A stretch of DNA of 64,000 bases from Perilla frutescens (lineage: Eukaryota > Streptophyta > Magnoliopsida > Lamiales > Lamiaceae): assembly GCA_026008535.1 (NCBI GenBank), contig BRKX01000002.1:70577380-70641379 (forward strand), written 5' to 3'. The notes under the pieces were generated by a model. That model ran no database searches, was not told the origin of the DNA, and worked only from the letters and a program-made list of their open reading frames with translations. Both the position numbers and the translations under genes were made by a program. This document shows positions 12,883 to 24,082 of this stretch, one piece after another (the first letter of the stretch is position 1; every line of letters starts with the position of its first letter).

Positions 12883-13674
12883 CTCATGAGAAATTAAAAT
12901 CAACATAACCACAAAAGATATGTCCCTTTTTAAAACCATAATGAATTTTGTTTGATACTACCTAATATAATTCATGGAAAGTTAATTTTTTTTTTTTATC
13001 ATCATAGGTTCGCCCAAAAATCATTAGTAAAAAAGGATTGACAATATGTTCTATTTTAATATAAAAATATATTAATTCATGAAAAAGTTCAAAGGGATGT
13101 TGACCGCAATAAAATTAAAAGTTTGGTTATTGTATTCAGATATGTTAGAACTCGCCCCATATATATAGTTTTAAATTTTAATCATTTTAAATATTATTCT
13201 TTTATTGTGCACACTTTTATTGTATTTCACATGTATGCTTAATTTAAACTTTAGAAAATATGCATATAATATTCAATATAGAATTTAACACAATGATATA
13301 TTACTTATTTTTTTTAATTTTTAGATAAAAGAATTCTTTTTAATGTTATTAATATATATATTCTTACTCTAATTATTTATTAGATATTTATTAATATTTT
13401 CTAATTATAATATAGTTTATAACTTTAAATTTTACATTTTCAAAAGAACTTTTAATTTTATATATTTTAGTAAAAAATCATATAAATTACGTGCAACGCA
13501 CGTGATCTTCGCTAGTCCTATAAAGTAAAGTAACTAGTAATGATAATAATGTATGTATCTGGATCAAAAATAAAATAAAATGATAATGTCTTGCTTATTT
13601 GATGATAATGATAATCACTTGCTTTCGCCAGAAAATTCCAAAACTAAATTAGTCGATATCCCGCTTCTTCACTC

Positions 13675-13735
13675 TCACAGACTCAGTAGCACCTTCTCTC
13701 TCTCCTCTCTCTCTCTCTCTCTCCATCAACAAATT
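13675..13735 (+). promoter_or_regulatory. CT-rich 5' leader of the RsgA gene
   Basis: A pyrimidine-rich tract with a (CT)n core at about 13700-13722 lies 50-100 bases before the chosen ATG. CT-rich leaders near transcription starts are common in plant genes. Function here is inferred from position only. Confidence 0.4.
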
Positions 13736-13771
13736 CACCGTCGAATTCCCCGTTTTCCTCATGCATTCACC

Positions 13772-16106
13772 ATGACCATCGCATCAATTTCAGTTCTCCG
13801 CCAGAAACTGCCGTCGTTCCTCTCCACGGCGTTCATCCGCCAGCAACGTTTCATCTCCGCCGCCGCCCAAATCCCTATCAATGTCAGGAGGCAGCAGCAG
13901 AAGCAGCAGCAACCTAACAAAAACGTGCTCAGAGCTCGAGAGACCTTCAAAAAGCAGCTCTCTTCTCTCGCGCCGCTTCTCTCCCCCGACGATAAGCCGC
14001 CGCTGACGGAGAATCAGGCAGTCGGCACGGTTGTTTCGTCGCAGGCTAATTTCATGCGCGTCGTCGTGAATTCGGAAGATTCTGGAAGCTTGGGGCTGGA
14101 ACTGCTGTGTGTGGTGAAGGATGTGCTGAAGAAAATAAAGAGGCGAGTGCTCGTGGGGGATAGGGTTCTGGTAGGGTCCATTGATTGGGTGGATGGGGGA
14201 GGACGGATTGATAATGTGTTTGAGCGGAAGAGCGAGATTTTGGATCCTCCTGTGGCGAATGTGGATCATTTGCTTGTGCTTTTCTCGATGGAGCAGCCGA
14301 AAATTGAGCTTTTTACCCTTACTAGGTTCCTTGTGGAGGCTGAATCAACTGGAATTCCGCTCACTCTTGCACTGAACAAAGCAGAGCTCGTTGAGGAAGG
14401 GGTATGAAACTGCAACTTTAATGTTTAGTTGCTTATTATGCACTTGGTTAACTGTGAATTGGTATTTGTTAGATTTTGATTAAATCGTTCAGTAAATTTA
14501 GAATTTCTGATTTTGCTGTTATTTGAAGGTATATATCTGGCTAACTTTGTTTTGAATATAATTCAAGTATTGCACATTTGCACGTCCATGCTAATCTTTG
14601 TATTGCTATACGTGATGATCTCACTGAATTTTCGCCTAGCTTCGTGGATATATTTCTCTTGTACTCTTTCACATCTTTACTCAATTTGACTTTTGTATTT
14701 ATTCTTGGCATACGTCTCTGTGATCATGTTATTTACTCGTGCTTAAAATTGGTTTTTGAAGGCTATAAAGGAATGGAAGTCCCGACTTCGTAATTGGGGG
14801 TATGAACCTGTTTTTTGTAGTGTTGATGCTAGACAAGGCCTGGATACACTGCAGTTCATTTTGAGAGAGCAGACCTCTGTAATTGTTGGTCCCAGCGGCG
14901 TTGGTAAATCGAGTCTCATCAATGCTTTAAGGGGCAATAAAAGTGTTCATGGGGCTGTTGAAGATGATAATTCGTTTGAACCTGTACGTTGCCTTTCGTT
15001 GCATCTAGAGTGCATTTTGGTTATTATATGTTGCTCCATATTTGATGATTACTGAATTGGCCTGTTCAGATTCCAGGCAGCAAGTGGTTTGAAGAGCAGC
15101 GTGTTGGCGAAGTGTCAACAAGGAGTGGGAGAGGAAAACACACTACTCGAAATGTGTCACTCCTTCCATTATCTGGAGGAGGATTTCTTGCGGATACCCC
15201 TGGGTTTAACCAGCCTAGTTTGATGAAAGTCACAAAGCATTCCCTTGCGCAATATTTTCCTGAGGTTCCTGCTACTGATGCTTTTTCTAAATTTTTCCTT
15301 TTTCTTTAGAGCTAGTGGGCAACTGAGCTGAATGATTGACTAATTCATTTCCCAGATTCGGAAAATGCTGGAACAAAATGGGCCTGGAAAGTGCTCATTC
15401 AGTGATTGCTTGCATATAGGCGAACCTGGCTGTCTCGTTAAAGGAGACTGGGAGAGATATCCTTACTATCTTCAACTGCTTGATGAGATTAAGATTCGAG
15501 AGGAGTTTCAGCTAAGGACTTTTGGAACTAAAAGAGAGAGTGGTGTGAGGTAGGTTCAGTTTGATAATGTTCTGGTTCATTTATGCACATTCTTCACCGT
15601 CAATTGCAGAAAAAACTTATCGAGTTAAAAAGTTCATATTATTACTAATTGAGGTTGAATGTATAATTTTATGATGCATTCTTATCTAATTTCTGTGTAC
15701 TTCTCCATGTCGAAGCTTTTACTAAGTTTGTTATGAACATTTAGGTGCCAATCAATACGTTCCATTGTTTCTGTGAATCAAGTCTTGGGGTTTTCATTTT
15801 GTATGACTATGGAAGATATATGTTTTCCCCCTCTTGGCTTCTGGATGGTTATGTGTGTGCTTTACTTTTTATCTAAAAAAGTGTTGGTTTCATTTCGGTG
15901 ATGGAATTTTGGTTAGGCTCAAGGTTGGAGAATTGGGTGTGAAGCAAGCTGAACCGAGGTTGGAACCGAAGAAGCACAGGAGGCAATCACGCAAGACGGT
16001 AAACCAGTCTATGCTAGATGAGTTGGATGAACTCGATGATGATGACGACGACGCATTGGATAGTGAAAATCCCATTATCAGGGCAATGAAAGAAGAAAAT
16101 CAATGA
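13772..16106 (+). CDS. RsgA-type ribosome biogenesis GTPase, organellar
   Basis: Circularly permuted GTPase that acts late in small ribosomal subunit maturation; the plant versions are organelle-targeted. Exons read as 13772-14401, 14762-14983, 15070-15264, 15356-15549 and 15917-16106, giving 476 residues. The motif order is the permuted one: G4 NKAE at residue 202, then G1 GPSGVGKSS at 253-261, GKHTTR (G2) near 306 and G3 DTPG at 326-329. An OB-fold-like region precedes them (about 84-155), and a zinc-binding C-x4-C-x-H-x5-C follows at 362-375. The Arg/Ser-rich N-terminus fits a transit peptide. The start at 13772 was chosen because the upstream in-frame ATG at 13580 would add 64 residues read from a CT-rich leader. 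A 4-codon upstream ORF begins at 13761. The tail ends in an Asp-rich stretch. Family assignment is firm; mitochondrion versus plastid is not decided. Confidence 0.9.
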
Positions 16107-16514
16107 GCGAACTCAGGTACTAAAGTTAATAACATTTGTAAATAGACTTCCACTTTCCTGACCATTGTGACTCAAGTGAATGGGTGAGTAATGTCCAAAG
16201 TAAGGCTTCACGACGACGGCGTTTTGTATCAAGAGGAAGAAAACCTTGTTTTTTAGCTGTGTAAATCTCGATAGAAAGATGACTCGTCATATACTTGCTG
16301 TTGTTTGATTCTTGCTTCTTACTGCTCTGAATTTTCCAACCTGCCTTGGAAGTTTGGTTATGTTCCAAAATAAACATCACGTGTATTTTAAAAATTCCTT
16401 AACCACTCGTTTGTAATGGATAGTTATGAAATTTCTTAAATCTCATGTGACCACAATCTAACTGTTAAAATAGACGATGAAATACCATTTTGGAGTTTGA
16501 GAATTTTGTATTTA

Positions 16515-16832
16515 GGGCTCGTTTAGTTGGCAGTAAATGAAAATTGATTCTGAGAAAAATGAATGTTTCGGATTATTTATCCACTATTTGGAATATGATA
16601 AATAAATTATCAGGATTCTCACTTTAGTATTTTTTAATTAAATTAATCAAGTAAGTTTATTAAAATAATTTAATAATACTGTAGATTGGTCTATGAGTTC
16701 GATCATCATTCTCTACCCCTAATTAAAAAAACAAAACATTTAAGAAAATAATAAATAAATATAAATTATATATATACTGTATAAATGCAAACCATTGACT
16801 ATAAAAAACAATTGCATTAATTTACAAAAGTA

Positions 16833-16872
<40 letters not shown>

Positions 16873-17444
16873 ATTATTATATTTTCAACATCATTCAAAA
16901 ATAAATTGTTATTAATGTCGAATTTTGTTGTTGATTCTGAGGTCGAGTTGTTCACTTTTTTGAATTTGTCATTTATTTACCACCATTTACAAAAAAAAAT
17001 AAATTAATATGATAATCATATTTTAGTATGATTTTTCAGTTTTTCATTTTTTGTTCAGTTTTTCATTTTTTTTGTTAAAATTCAAAACTTAATAATAAAA
17101 AATTAATAATAATCCACACAAAAAAATTAAGATTACAATATATTCAAAATTTTTAATTTTTTTATTCAAAAATTATAAAACAATTTTAACAATAATTTAT
17201 ATAAATAATAAAAATAATGATGAAAAATCGAATAATAAGGTCTAACACAAGATTCCTAAAGACAAGTAATCATAATATCTACTACAGGTAGGTATTTAGA
17301 ATTCGAAAAAGTTGTATTAGTTTTCTTGTTTTGAGGATTCTGATTATTTTTTAAAATTTTCAAAAATTGAACCAAACACAAAATTTAAAAATAAGGAATT
17401 AGATTACTTTCCAAGACTGTATTTCTTACCAACCAAACGAGGCC
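16515..17444. mobile_element. PIF/Harbinger (Tourist-like) element
   Basis: The 930-bp element begins GGGCTCGTTTAGTTGG and ends CCAACCAAACGAGGCC, imperfect inverted repeats of 16 bp. It is flanked by TTA on both sides (16512-16514 and 17445-17447), the target duplication preferred by PIF/Harbinger transposases. The interior is AT-rich, contains an (ATT)n run at about 16837-16870 and encodes nothing. It sits about 400 bp downstream of the RsgA gene. Confidence 0.75.
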
Positions 17445-17447
17445 TTA

Positions 17448-18592
17448 AAGTCTAGTACAATATTCAATTGACAGCTCATAATTTAAATAATATATTAAAG
17501 TTCTGATCCCATATAAACTTTTTTTTTTCTTTCAAGTATTCAAATGGTGAAGTTTAAATAAAAATTGAAGTTGATTGTTTTTGTATACACTTGTCCATGC
17601 TAGAAATGAAGCATAGAAAAAAAAAAGGTTGGTATTACATGGGTTGAAATTAAAATGTCAATGTGAAATTTGCAGGTTAATGCAGCAATTTAATAACTAG
17701 ATTAGGTTGCTAAAATATTTGATGCAAAAAGTCTATGGTTTTACCTAACCCTCTTTGTCATATAGCTTTTGCATAAAATGCAGTAATGCACCTTCCTGTC
17801 TTATATATTTTTTGGAGTATTAATATATTATTTTTTTCATTGCATGTTTGTATTCAATACGATTGCAAAATAAAATGGTATCACTGTTAAAACTGTATTT
17901 TTTGTCTTTTCGTAAATTTTATCAATTTCTATTTCTATCTTTCAAGTTAAGTGCTTGAATTGAATATCACAATAAATGCCGCAATGTTGAGACAAATTAT
18001 GACCCTTTATTCATAAGTCGTAGCTGCTTCGTCAAATGAAATTCTATATAATTTTTTTCAGTCTCACATTAATATAATAATAATAATTATAATATAAATA
18101 TGATTAATTTATTTACATTTATTATTCTTATTATGAAATAAAAGTAGGAGAATGTTTAATCCGTATTATTACATCTGGATGCTGCCAGAGTAGAAGGACT
18201 AAGTAGTTAATTAGCTGAGCTTAAATAAAGCAACGACGTCGTTTGATTAAGTCAACGAGATTATGTTCCACCTCCACCTCTATATGCAAAACTAGATCAC
18301 CTGCTTCAAGCAAATAAAATAAAATAACCAAATAAATTCTCACAATTGAATTCTGTAAATTTCATCGAACTTTAATTTTCACTTTCCCCTCAAACTAATA
18401 TATTTGCATAGTTTTAAATAAACATCAGCTAGATTACAGGTCATGAATGGAGAATTTCATTCTTTTCTTTAATCCACTGCTTCCGCCACGATCTTGAGAG
18501 AGAATGATCAGAGAGAAAACTGACTTTTGACGAAAATTCACATTCCAGATCCTTTTAGAGAAAGGCCCATTTCGGCTCTTGGCTATGTGACA
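17448..18592. other. Intergenic region and 5' flank of the galactosyltransferase gene
   Basis: AT-rich DNA without an open frame. The last 400 bases become less AT-rich, contain an AACGACGTCGTTTG palindrome-like motif (18231-18244) and a CTCTATATGC TATA-like string near 18280, and probably hold the promoter and leader of the next gene. A short leader with AG-rich stretch precedes the ATG at 18593. Confidence 0.45.
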
Positions 18593-21500
18593 ATGTCAGT
18601 GGTGAAATTTATGCGTGTGTTGTTGTTGGCGGCGGCGGTGGTGGCGGGCCTGTCGATGACCGGTGGAGCGGCGGAGGCGGGGACTGCGCCGTATAGAGTC
18701 CATACGTTGTTCTCGGTGGAGTGCCAGAATTACTTCGATTGGCAGACGGTGGGGCTCATGCAGAGCTTCCGAAAATCCGGGCAGCCCGGCCCGATTACGA
18801 GGCTGCTCAGCTGCACTGAGCAAGAGAAGAAGAATTATAAAGGCATGGACTTGGCCCCGACATTTGAGGTTCCTTCTATGAGTATGCACCCCAAGACTGG
18901 TGATTGGTGAGTCCAAATCTCTGTATGTGTGTGTGTGTGTGTGGATACTAGGCCTATTTGAATTTAGGTGTATAGAGATATTTCATCTATGATCATGAAT
19001 TTCTTTCGCTCCATCACCTAGCATGCCAGGTTTTGTGTGGTTGCTGATTTATATGTGCACTAATTGCTTAGGATTGGATTCTTTGATATTAAGAAGTGGG
19101 ATTTTGTTTCTGCTATTGCTTTTTGTTTGTATATTCTCGTGAAGTATTGGATTGCGTTTTTTTTTCATAGATTCAAGAAATGAGATAAGAGAATATGTAG
19201 CTCTGGCTTAATTGACAAGGCTATTTTACTTTAGAAGCTACACATAACTAGCGCAGAGAGAGAGAGAGAGAGAGATCATATGTTACCATCTTACTTTTAC
19301 TATTTGATTCTTATCTTTTACATTGTTCCTTATGGTAGGTATCCGGCAATTAATAAACCAGCTGGTGTGGTTCATTGGCTTAAACATAGCAAAGAAGCAG
19401 AGAATGTTGATTGGGTACTTATTTTAGATGCTGATATGATCATTCGAGGTCCAATCTTGCCATGGGAGCTTGGTGCTGAGAAAGGCAGACCAGTTGCTGC
19501 ATATTATGGGTAATTGCAGTCGCTCTGTGTCTCACAATCCTTTCGTTCAATCGAGAACATTAGTAGGATTAGACAGGAAAGTGTGTTTTGAAGTGTTTGT
19601 TATTTCTTTTTTTAATTCTCATTTGATGGCAAATATCTGAGTATATGAGTGTCATTTTATACTCAGTCATCTGTGATAATATTTCATAAAAAGAGAATTT
19701 CTTGATCAGGTACTTGATTGGGTGTGACAATATTCTTGCTAAACTGCACACAAAGCATCCTGAACTCTGTGACAAGGTTGGTGGGCTTTTAGCCTTCCAT
19801 ATTGATGATCTTCGAACTTTTGCACCCATGTGGTTATCGAAAACTGAAGAAGTACGGGCAGATAAAGCTCATTGGGATACTAATATCACTGGTGATATAT
19901 ATGGAACAGGGTGGATCAGTGAAATGTATGGATATTCATTTGGCGCTGCAGAGGTAACTTTTAATCCTAAATTTATCAAGTATCAGAAGATATTTCCTTT
20001 ATTTCATCCTCATAGTTTCTATTGTTTTAGAACACCACTTATGAAATGTTTAGAAGTACTGAAGGTTTAGGCTCGTGGTTAAATTATTTAAAACAGGTAA
20101 AAATGCATAATAATTTGAGTCATTGGGCACTGCAACTAAAATGCCACAAGATAAAGAAAGCTTGTATGTGTGTGTGTGTGTGTTTTGTAAAAAAAAAAAT
20201 ATTTTGTAGATTTGAATCTAAACATTGTTTATTTGTTCTTCAATCACACTGAATTGGAAATCTTGGATTCATTCCATAATATGGGAAGGTCATGTAAAGG
20301 TGAGAAGAAAAGAAGGTTCCTGAAAAGTTGGCGCTGAAAGAGGTGTAATAAAGTAAATAAAATTTACTATTAATCTAAGTTAACTTTCTCTCACAAGACT
20401 TAGTCATCCTCCGTGCATGTAAATGTGTTATTTCTTATCCCATAAATACCTATATACATAAATATATATACAAATGACTTTGTGGATTGCTTTCATCAGG
20501 TTGGACTTCGTCACAAGATAAATGATAACTTGATGATTTATCCAGGCTATGTTCCTAGAGAGGGTGTTGAGCCCCTTCTGATGCACTATGGCTTGCCTTT
20601 TACTGTTGGAAATTGGTCGTTCAGCAAATTAGAACATCATGAAGACAGTATTGTGTATGATTGTGGACGGCTCTTTCCCGAACCTCCTTATCCTAGAGAG
20701 GTATGCTTGTATTATAACCTCATACTTGCTGGGAATATAAGTTTTCTTGTAGTGATTGAACGAGAGCCATGACATATTGATAGGATTAATGCTGACTAGA
20801 AGAACTGACACATTTATTTCCTTAAACGAATTAATTTGTTATAGTTTCTACTTGCCAAATGCCAAGATTCAAATTAGAGGTTTTCACTGCATCTGTTGTC
20901 AGAAATGAACATTTTTGGAGTCCTTTACCTTTGTCAAGTATCTTCAGATGTTGCATCTTACCTTGATTTATTTTCTTTAGAATCGTACTGTCCAAAAAGT
21001 TGACAAGATTCACGACTGTTGACTGCATTAACCTTACTATCTGATTGCCATCTGAGTCTCATGTTAAACCTGAGATAAATGGAAAAAAAAAGCAAATAAT
21101 CAATATTCTTCACAATAGTAATCTGTGTTTAGTACTGAGAAAAAGTACTTCCCAAGAGATGCTTGACCACGGGATATAAACGGAACTTTGAATTGTGAAT
21201 TCTGATTCTGTATAGTCTAATTCAAAATATTTTTTTTGCAGGTGAAAGAAATGGAAAGTGATCCAAACAAAAGAAGGGCACTATTTCTAAACCTCGAATG
21301 TATAAATACCCTGAATGAAGGTCTATTGTTGAATCATGAAAAACACGGCTGCCCCAAACCGAAGTGGTCAAAATATTTGAGTTTCTTAAAGAGCAAAACA
21401 TTCGCAGAACTAACGCGGCCAAAACAACTTACTCCAAAAAGCCGCCAGATGATGGAGGAGGAAAATGTACAGAAGCAAGATGTTGGTGAACCAGAAAAGC

Positions 21501-24074
21501 CACACCCAAAAATACATACTATTTTCTCAACAGAATGCTCCCCTTACTTCGATTGGCAAACTTTGGGTCTTGTCCATAGTTTCAACCAGAGCGGTCAGCC
21601 AGGGGAAATCACAAGGCTTCTTAGCTGTACAGAGGAGGACTTGAAGAAATACAAAGGGCAAGATCTAGCTCCTACTCATTATGTCCCGTCCATGAGTCGA
21701 CATCCTCTAACAGGAGATTGGTAATGCCTTCTGCTGAAACACTTATACTCCTTGTCCAAGTTTTATTGAATAATCTTGGCAAGGAAATATATTGAGAACT
21801 ATAGATTTAAGAGAAAATTGACTAATATTTGATACATAAATACTTGTGTGTGTGTGTCATGAATATTTTTAGCACCTTAACTCTTCTTGAGCAGACCATC
21901 CTCAAATTGATCCGAAGTTTTTCAAATTTCTCTTTTCCTCTGGCCATTATTTATTTGTCATTTATACCTGCTTACATCTATAAGTAATTTTCTTCAACCC
22001 TGACACTAACATCTTCCAAATAATAATGAAGTAAAAAAAGAGAGGTAAAAATCCAAACTGTTTACTGTCTTGTTTATGTGATTGTTATGGGTTAGTGAAA
22101 AATTGGGATACTAGTGAATAAAAAGAAAATTGTATATGTTTGAGATTTACAACAAATAGAGTAGCCTGTACACATGTGATAGTTTGGTTTCTTGCATGGA
22201 TCTTACACATTTGTTACAGCATGCATTCCATTTGTATTGTACCCCCAGAATATGGTACGATTAAAATGTAGTATTAAGGACTTTAAAAAAATGTAGTATT
22301 AAAAAGAATTTGAATTGTGCTGTTTCTTCATTTAAAAATCATGACATATTTGGGGAGAATAATGCAGAGTTGTCGGCAAGGTGAAATATTAGCAGCGTAA
22401 CCAACACTTTGTGGTTGACAAAGTAGTTTCATATTCTTCATTCATATTGTCACATGGTTGGCACATGGTTTACAACTGAAATTATTCTCATCTTATTTTC
22501 ATACATTCATCAGCATTCACGTAGTGCCTTTAGATACTATAGTCTATATTCAAGTTCCAAGTACACTTCATTATTATGCCTCTAAGATAAGATATTTCTA
22601 ATAGTAATTTGATCTTGCTTTCATCAGCTGACATTCTGTAACTTTTCTTAAGGTTCTGTCTTGCTGTCTTCATGTATCAAAACTACCGAGCTCCTATTTA
22701 CTGTTCTAAATGCAAACAGTAGGCTGAGAATTGTCTGTTCCTTGTCAGGTATCCGGCAATTAATAAACCAGCTGCTGTCGTGCATTGGATTAACCATGTA
22801 AAGACTGATGCAGAATACATTGTGATTTTGGATGCTGACATGATAATGAGAGGACCTATTACACCATGGGAGTTCAATGCTGCTAAGGGCAGACCCGTCT
22901 CGACTCCCTATGAGTAAGACTTCATCCATTACAAATCCTGTATGAATCGCTCAACCAATTTTCTATTAAAAAGAAAGATTACTGGATAATTTCTTCATTT
23001 TTTTTTGGATGCCATAACAGCTACCTTATTGGCTGCGACAACGAGCTTGCAAAGATCCACACTCGCCATCCTGAACTTTGTGACAAGGTCGGAGGTGTGA
23101 TCATAATGCATATAATGGATCTCAGGAAATTCGCCATGCGTTGGTTGCACAAAACTGAGGAAGTCAGAGCTGATATGTCCCATTGGTCGAAAAATTTCAC
23201 TGGAGATATCTATGAAGCTGGTTGGATCAGTGAGATGTATGGTTACTCCTTTGCTGCAGCAGAGGTATCTTCACACTTCCATAACTGTTTGAAACATCTT
23301 ACTTTCTTGGTTTTTTAAGCAGGGATGATAAATTTCTTGATGCAGTTAAATTTGCGGCATGTCATAAGCAACGACATATTGATATACCCAGGATATGTTC
23401 CTGTACCCGGTGTGAACTATAAAGTATTTCACTACGGCTTGGAATTTAGGGTCGGTAACTGGAGCTTCGATAAAGCTAAGTGGAGACATATGGATGTCGC
23501 GAACAAATGCTGGGATCAGTTTCCCGACCCTCCGGATCCATCAACCCTCGACCGGTCTAACAAGGAGTCGTTGCAACGCGACTTGCTTAGCATAGAGTGT
23601 GCAAAATCTTTGAATGAGGCCCTACATGGTTATTACGAGAGAAAGAAATGCCCTGATTCCAATTCTCTGTCCACTCCAACTCGAGAAATGCCCCGTCCTC
23701 CTTCATTGACCACGCCAGCTCAGAAGACCCCGGATCCTCCCACCTTGCGCTCTCCGGATCATGAGACGACCGGAGAAATAGCAACCGGGAGGAAATTTGG
23801 AAAAGTCGAGAAAATTGATGTTTCTAGGGATGATCCTGAGGTGAAGGACGAAGCTAAGGAATTGTCTCCCCCAGCTGAGACAAACCAAGCCTTCACTTCC
23901 ATGAGAGTCTGGATAATCGGGCTTTGGGCATTCTCCATCGTTGGTTTTTTGGGAGTGATGTACGTTATGATCTCCAACCGAAGAGGGCAGAGAAAACGGG
24001 GCAAGGCTTATAAGACCAAGAGACGAAGCTCTTATGCAGCAGGATCATGGGATCGAAATGCTGATATGTCATAG
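18593..24074 (+). CDS. Peptidyl-serine alpha-galactosyltransferase (SERGT1-like)
   Basis: Likely adds a single alpha-galactose to serines of hydroxyproline-rich glycoproteins such as extensins in the secretory pathway (role known for Arabidopsis SGT1/SERGT1). Exons: 18593-18906, 19339-19509, 19710-19953, 20500-20700, 21242-21720, 22749-22913, 23021-23264 and 23346-24074, totalling 848 residues. A hydrophobic leader (MRVLLLAAAVVAGL) is followed by two homologous catalytic-like halves. Each begins HT(L/I)FS(V/T)EC..YFDWQT and carries a DADM metal-binding motif (residues 135-138 and 498-501). A Pro-rich linker precedes one C-terminal membrane segment (about 793-815) and a basic tail. Introns fall at matching places in the two halves, so the gene arose by internal duplication. 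Arabidopsis SERGT1 is about 800 residues. Met at 18611 is an alternative start. The 3' UTR may contain a further intron ending at 24141. Confidence 0.9.
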
Positions 24075-24082
24075 CGTCGTCT

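Larger units (their letters stand above)
7605..13515 (+). mobile_element. Putative non-autonomous Helitron
   Basis: The left end reads A|TCTACTACTCTACTACTA at 7604/7605. The right end has a hairpin ACGTGC-AAC-GCACGT at 13489-13503 followed 8 bases later by CTAG (13512-13515) and then T. This matches Helitron structure: 5'-TC, a short hairpin close to a 3'-CTRR end, and insertion between A and T without target duplication. No Rep/helicase frame exists inside, so it would be non-autonomous. The interior is AT-rich and holds a Stowaway MITE (10030) and a long-TIR element (11338), both presumably later insertions. The pairing of these two ends is inference. Confidence 0.5.

Noticed and set aside
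13790..14269. 159-codon minus-strand frame opposite RsgA exon 1
   Set aside because: Shadow of the GC-rich first exon; the sense frame has all GTPase motifs.
20736..20752. TTTTCTTGTAGTG string resembling a CACTA terminus in a galactosyltransferase intron
   Set aside because: No subterminal repeats and no opposite end within the intron; likely chance.
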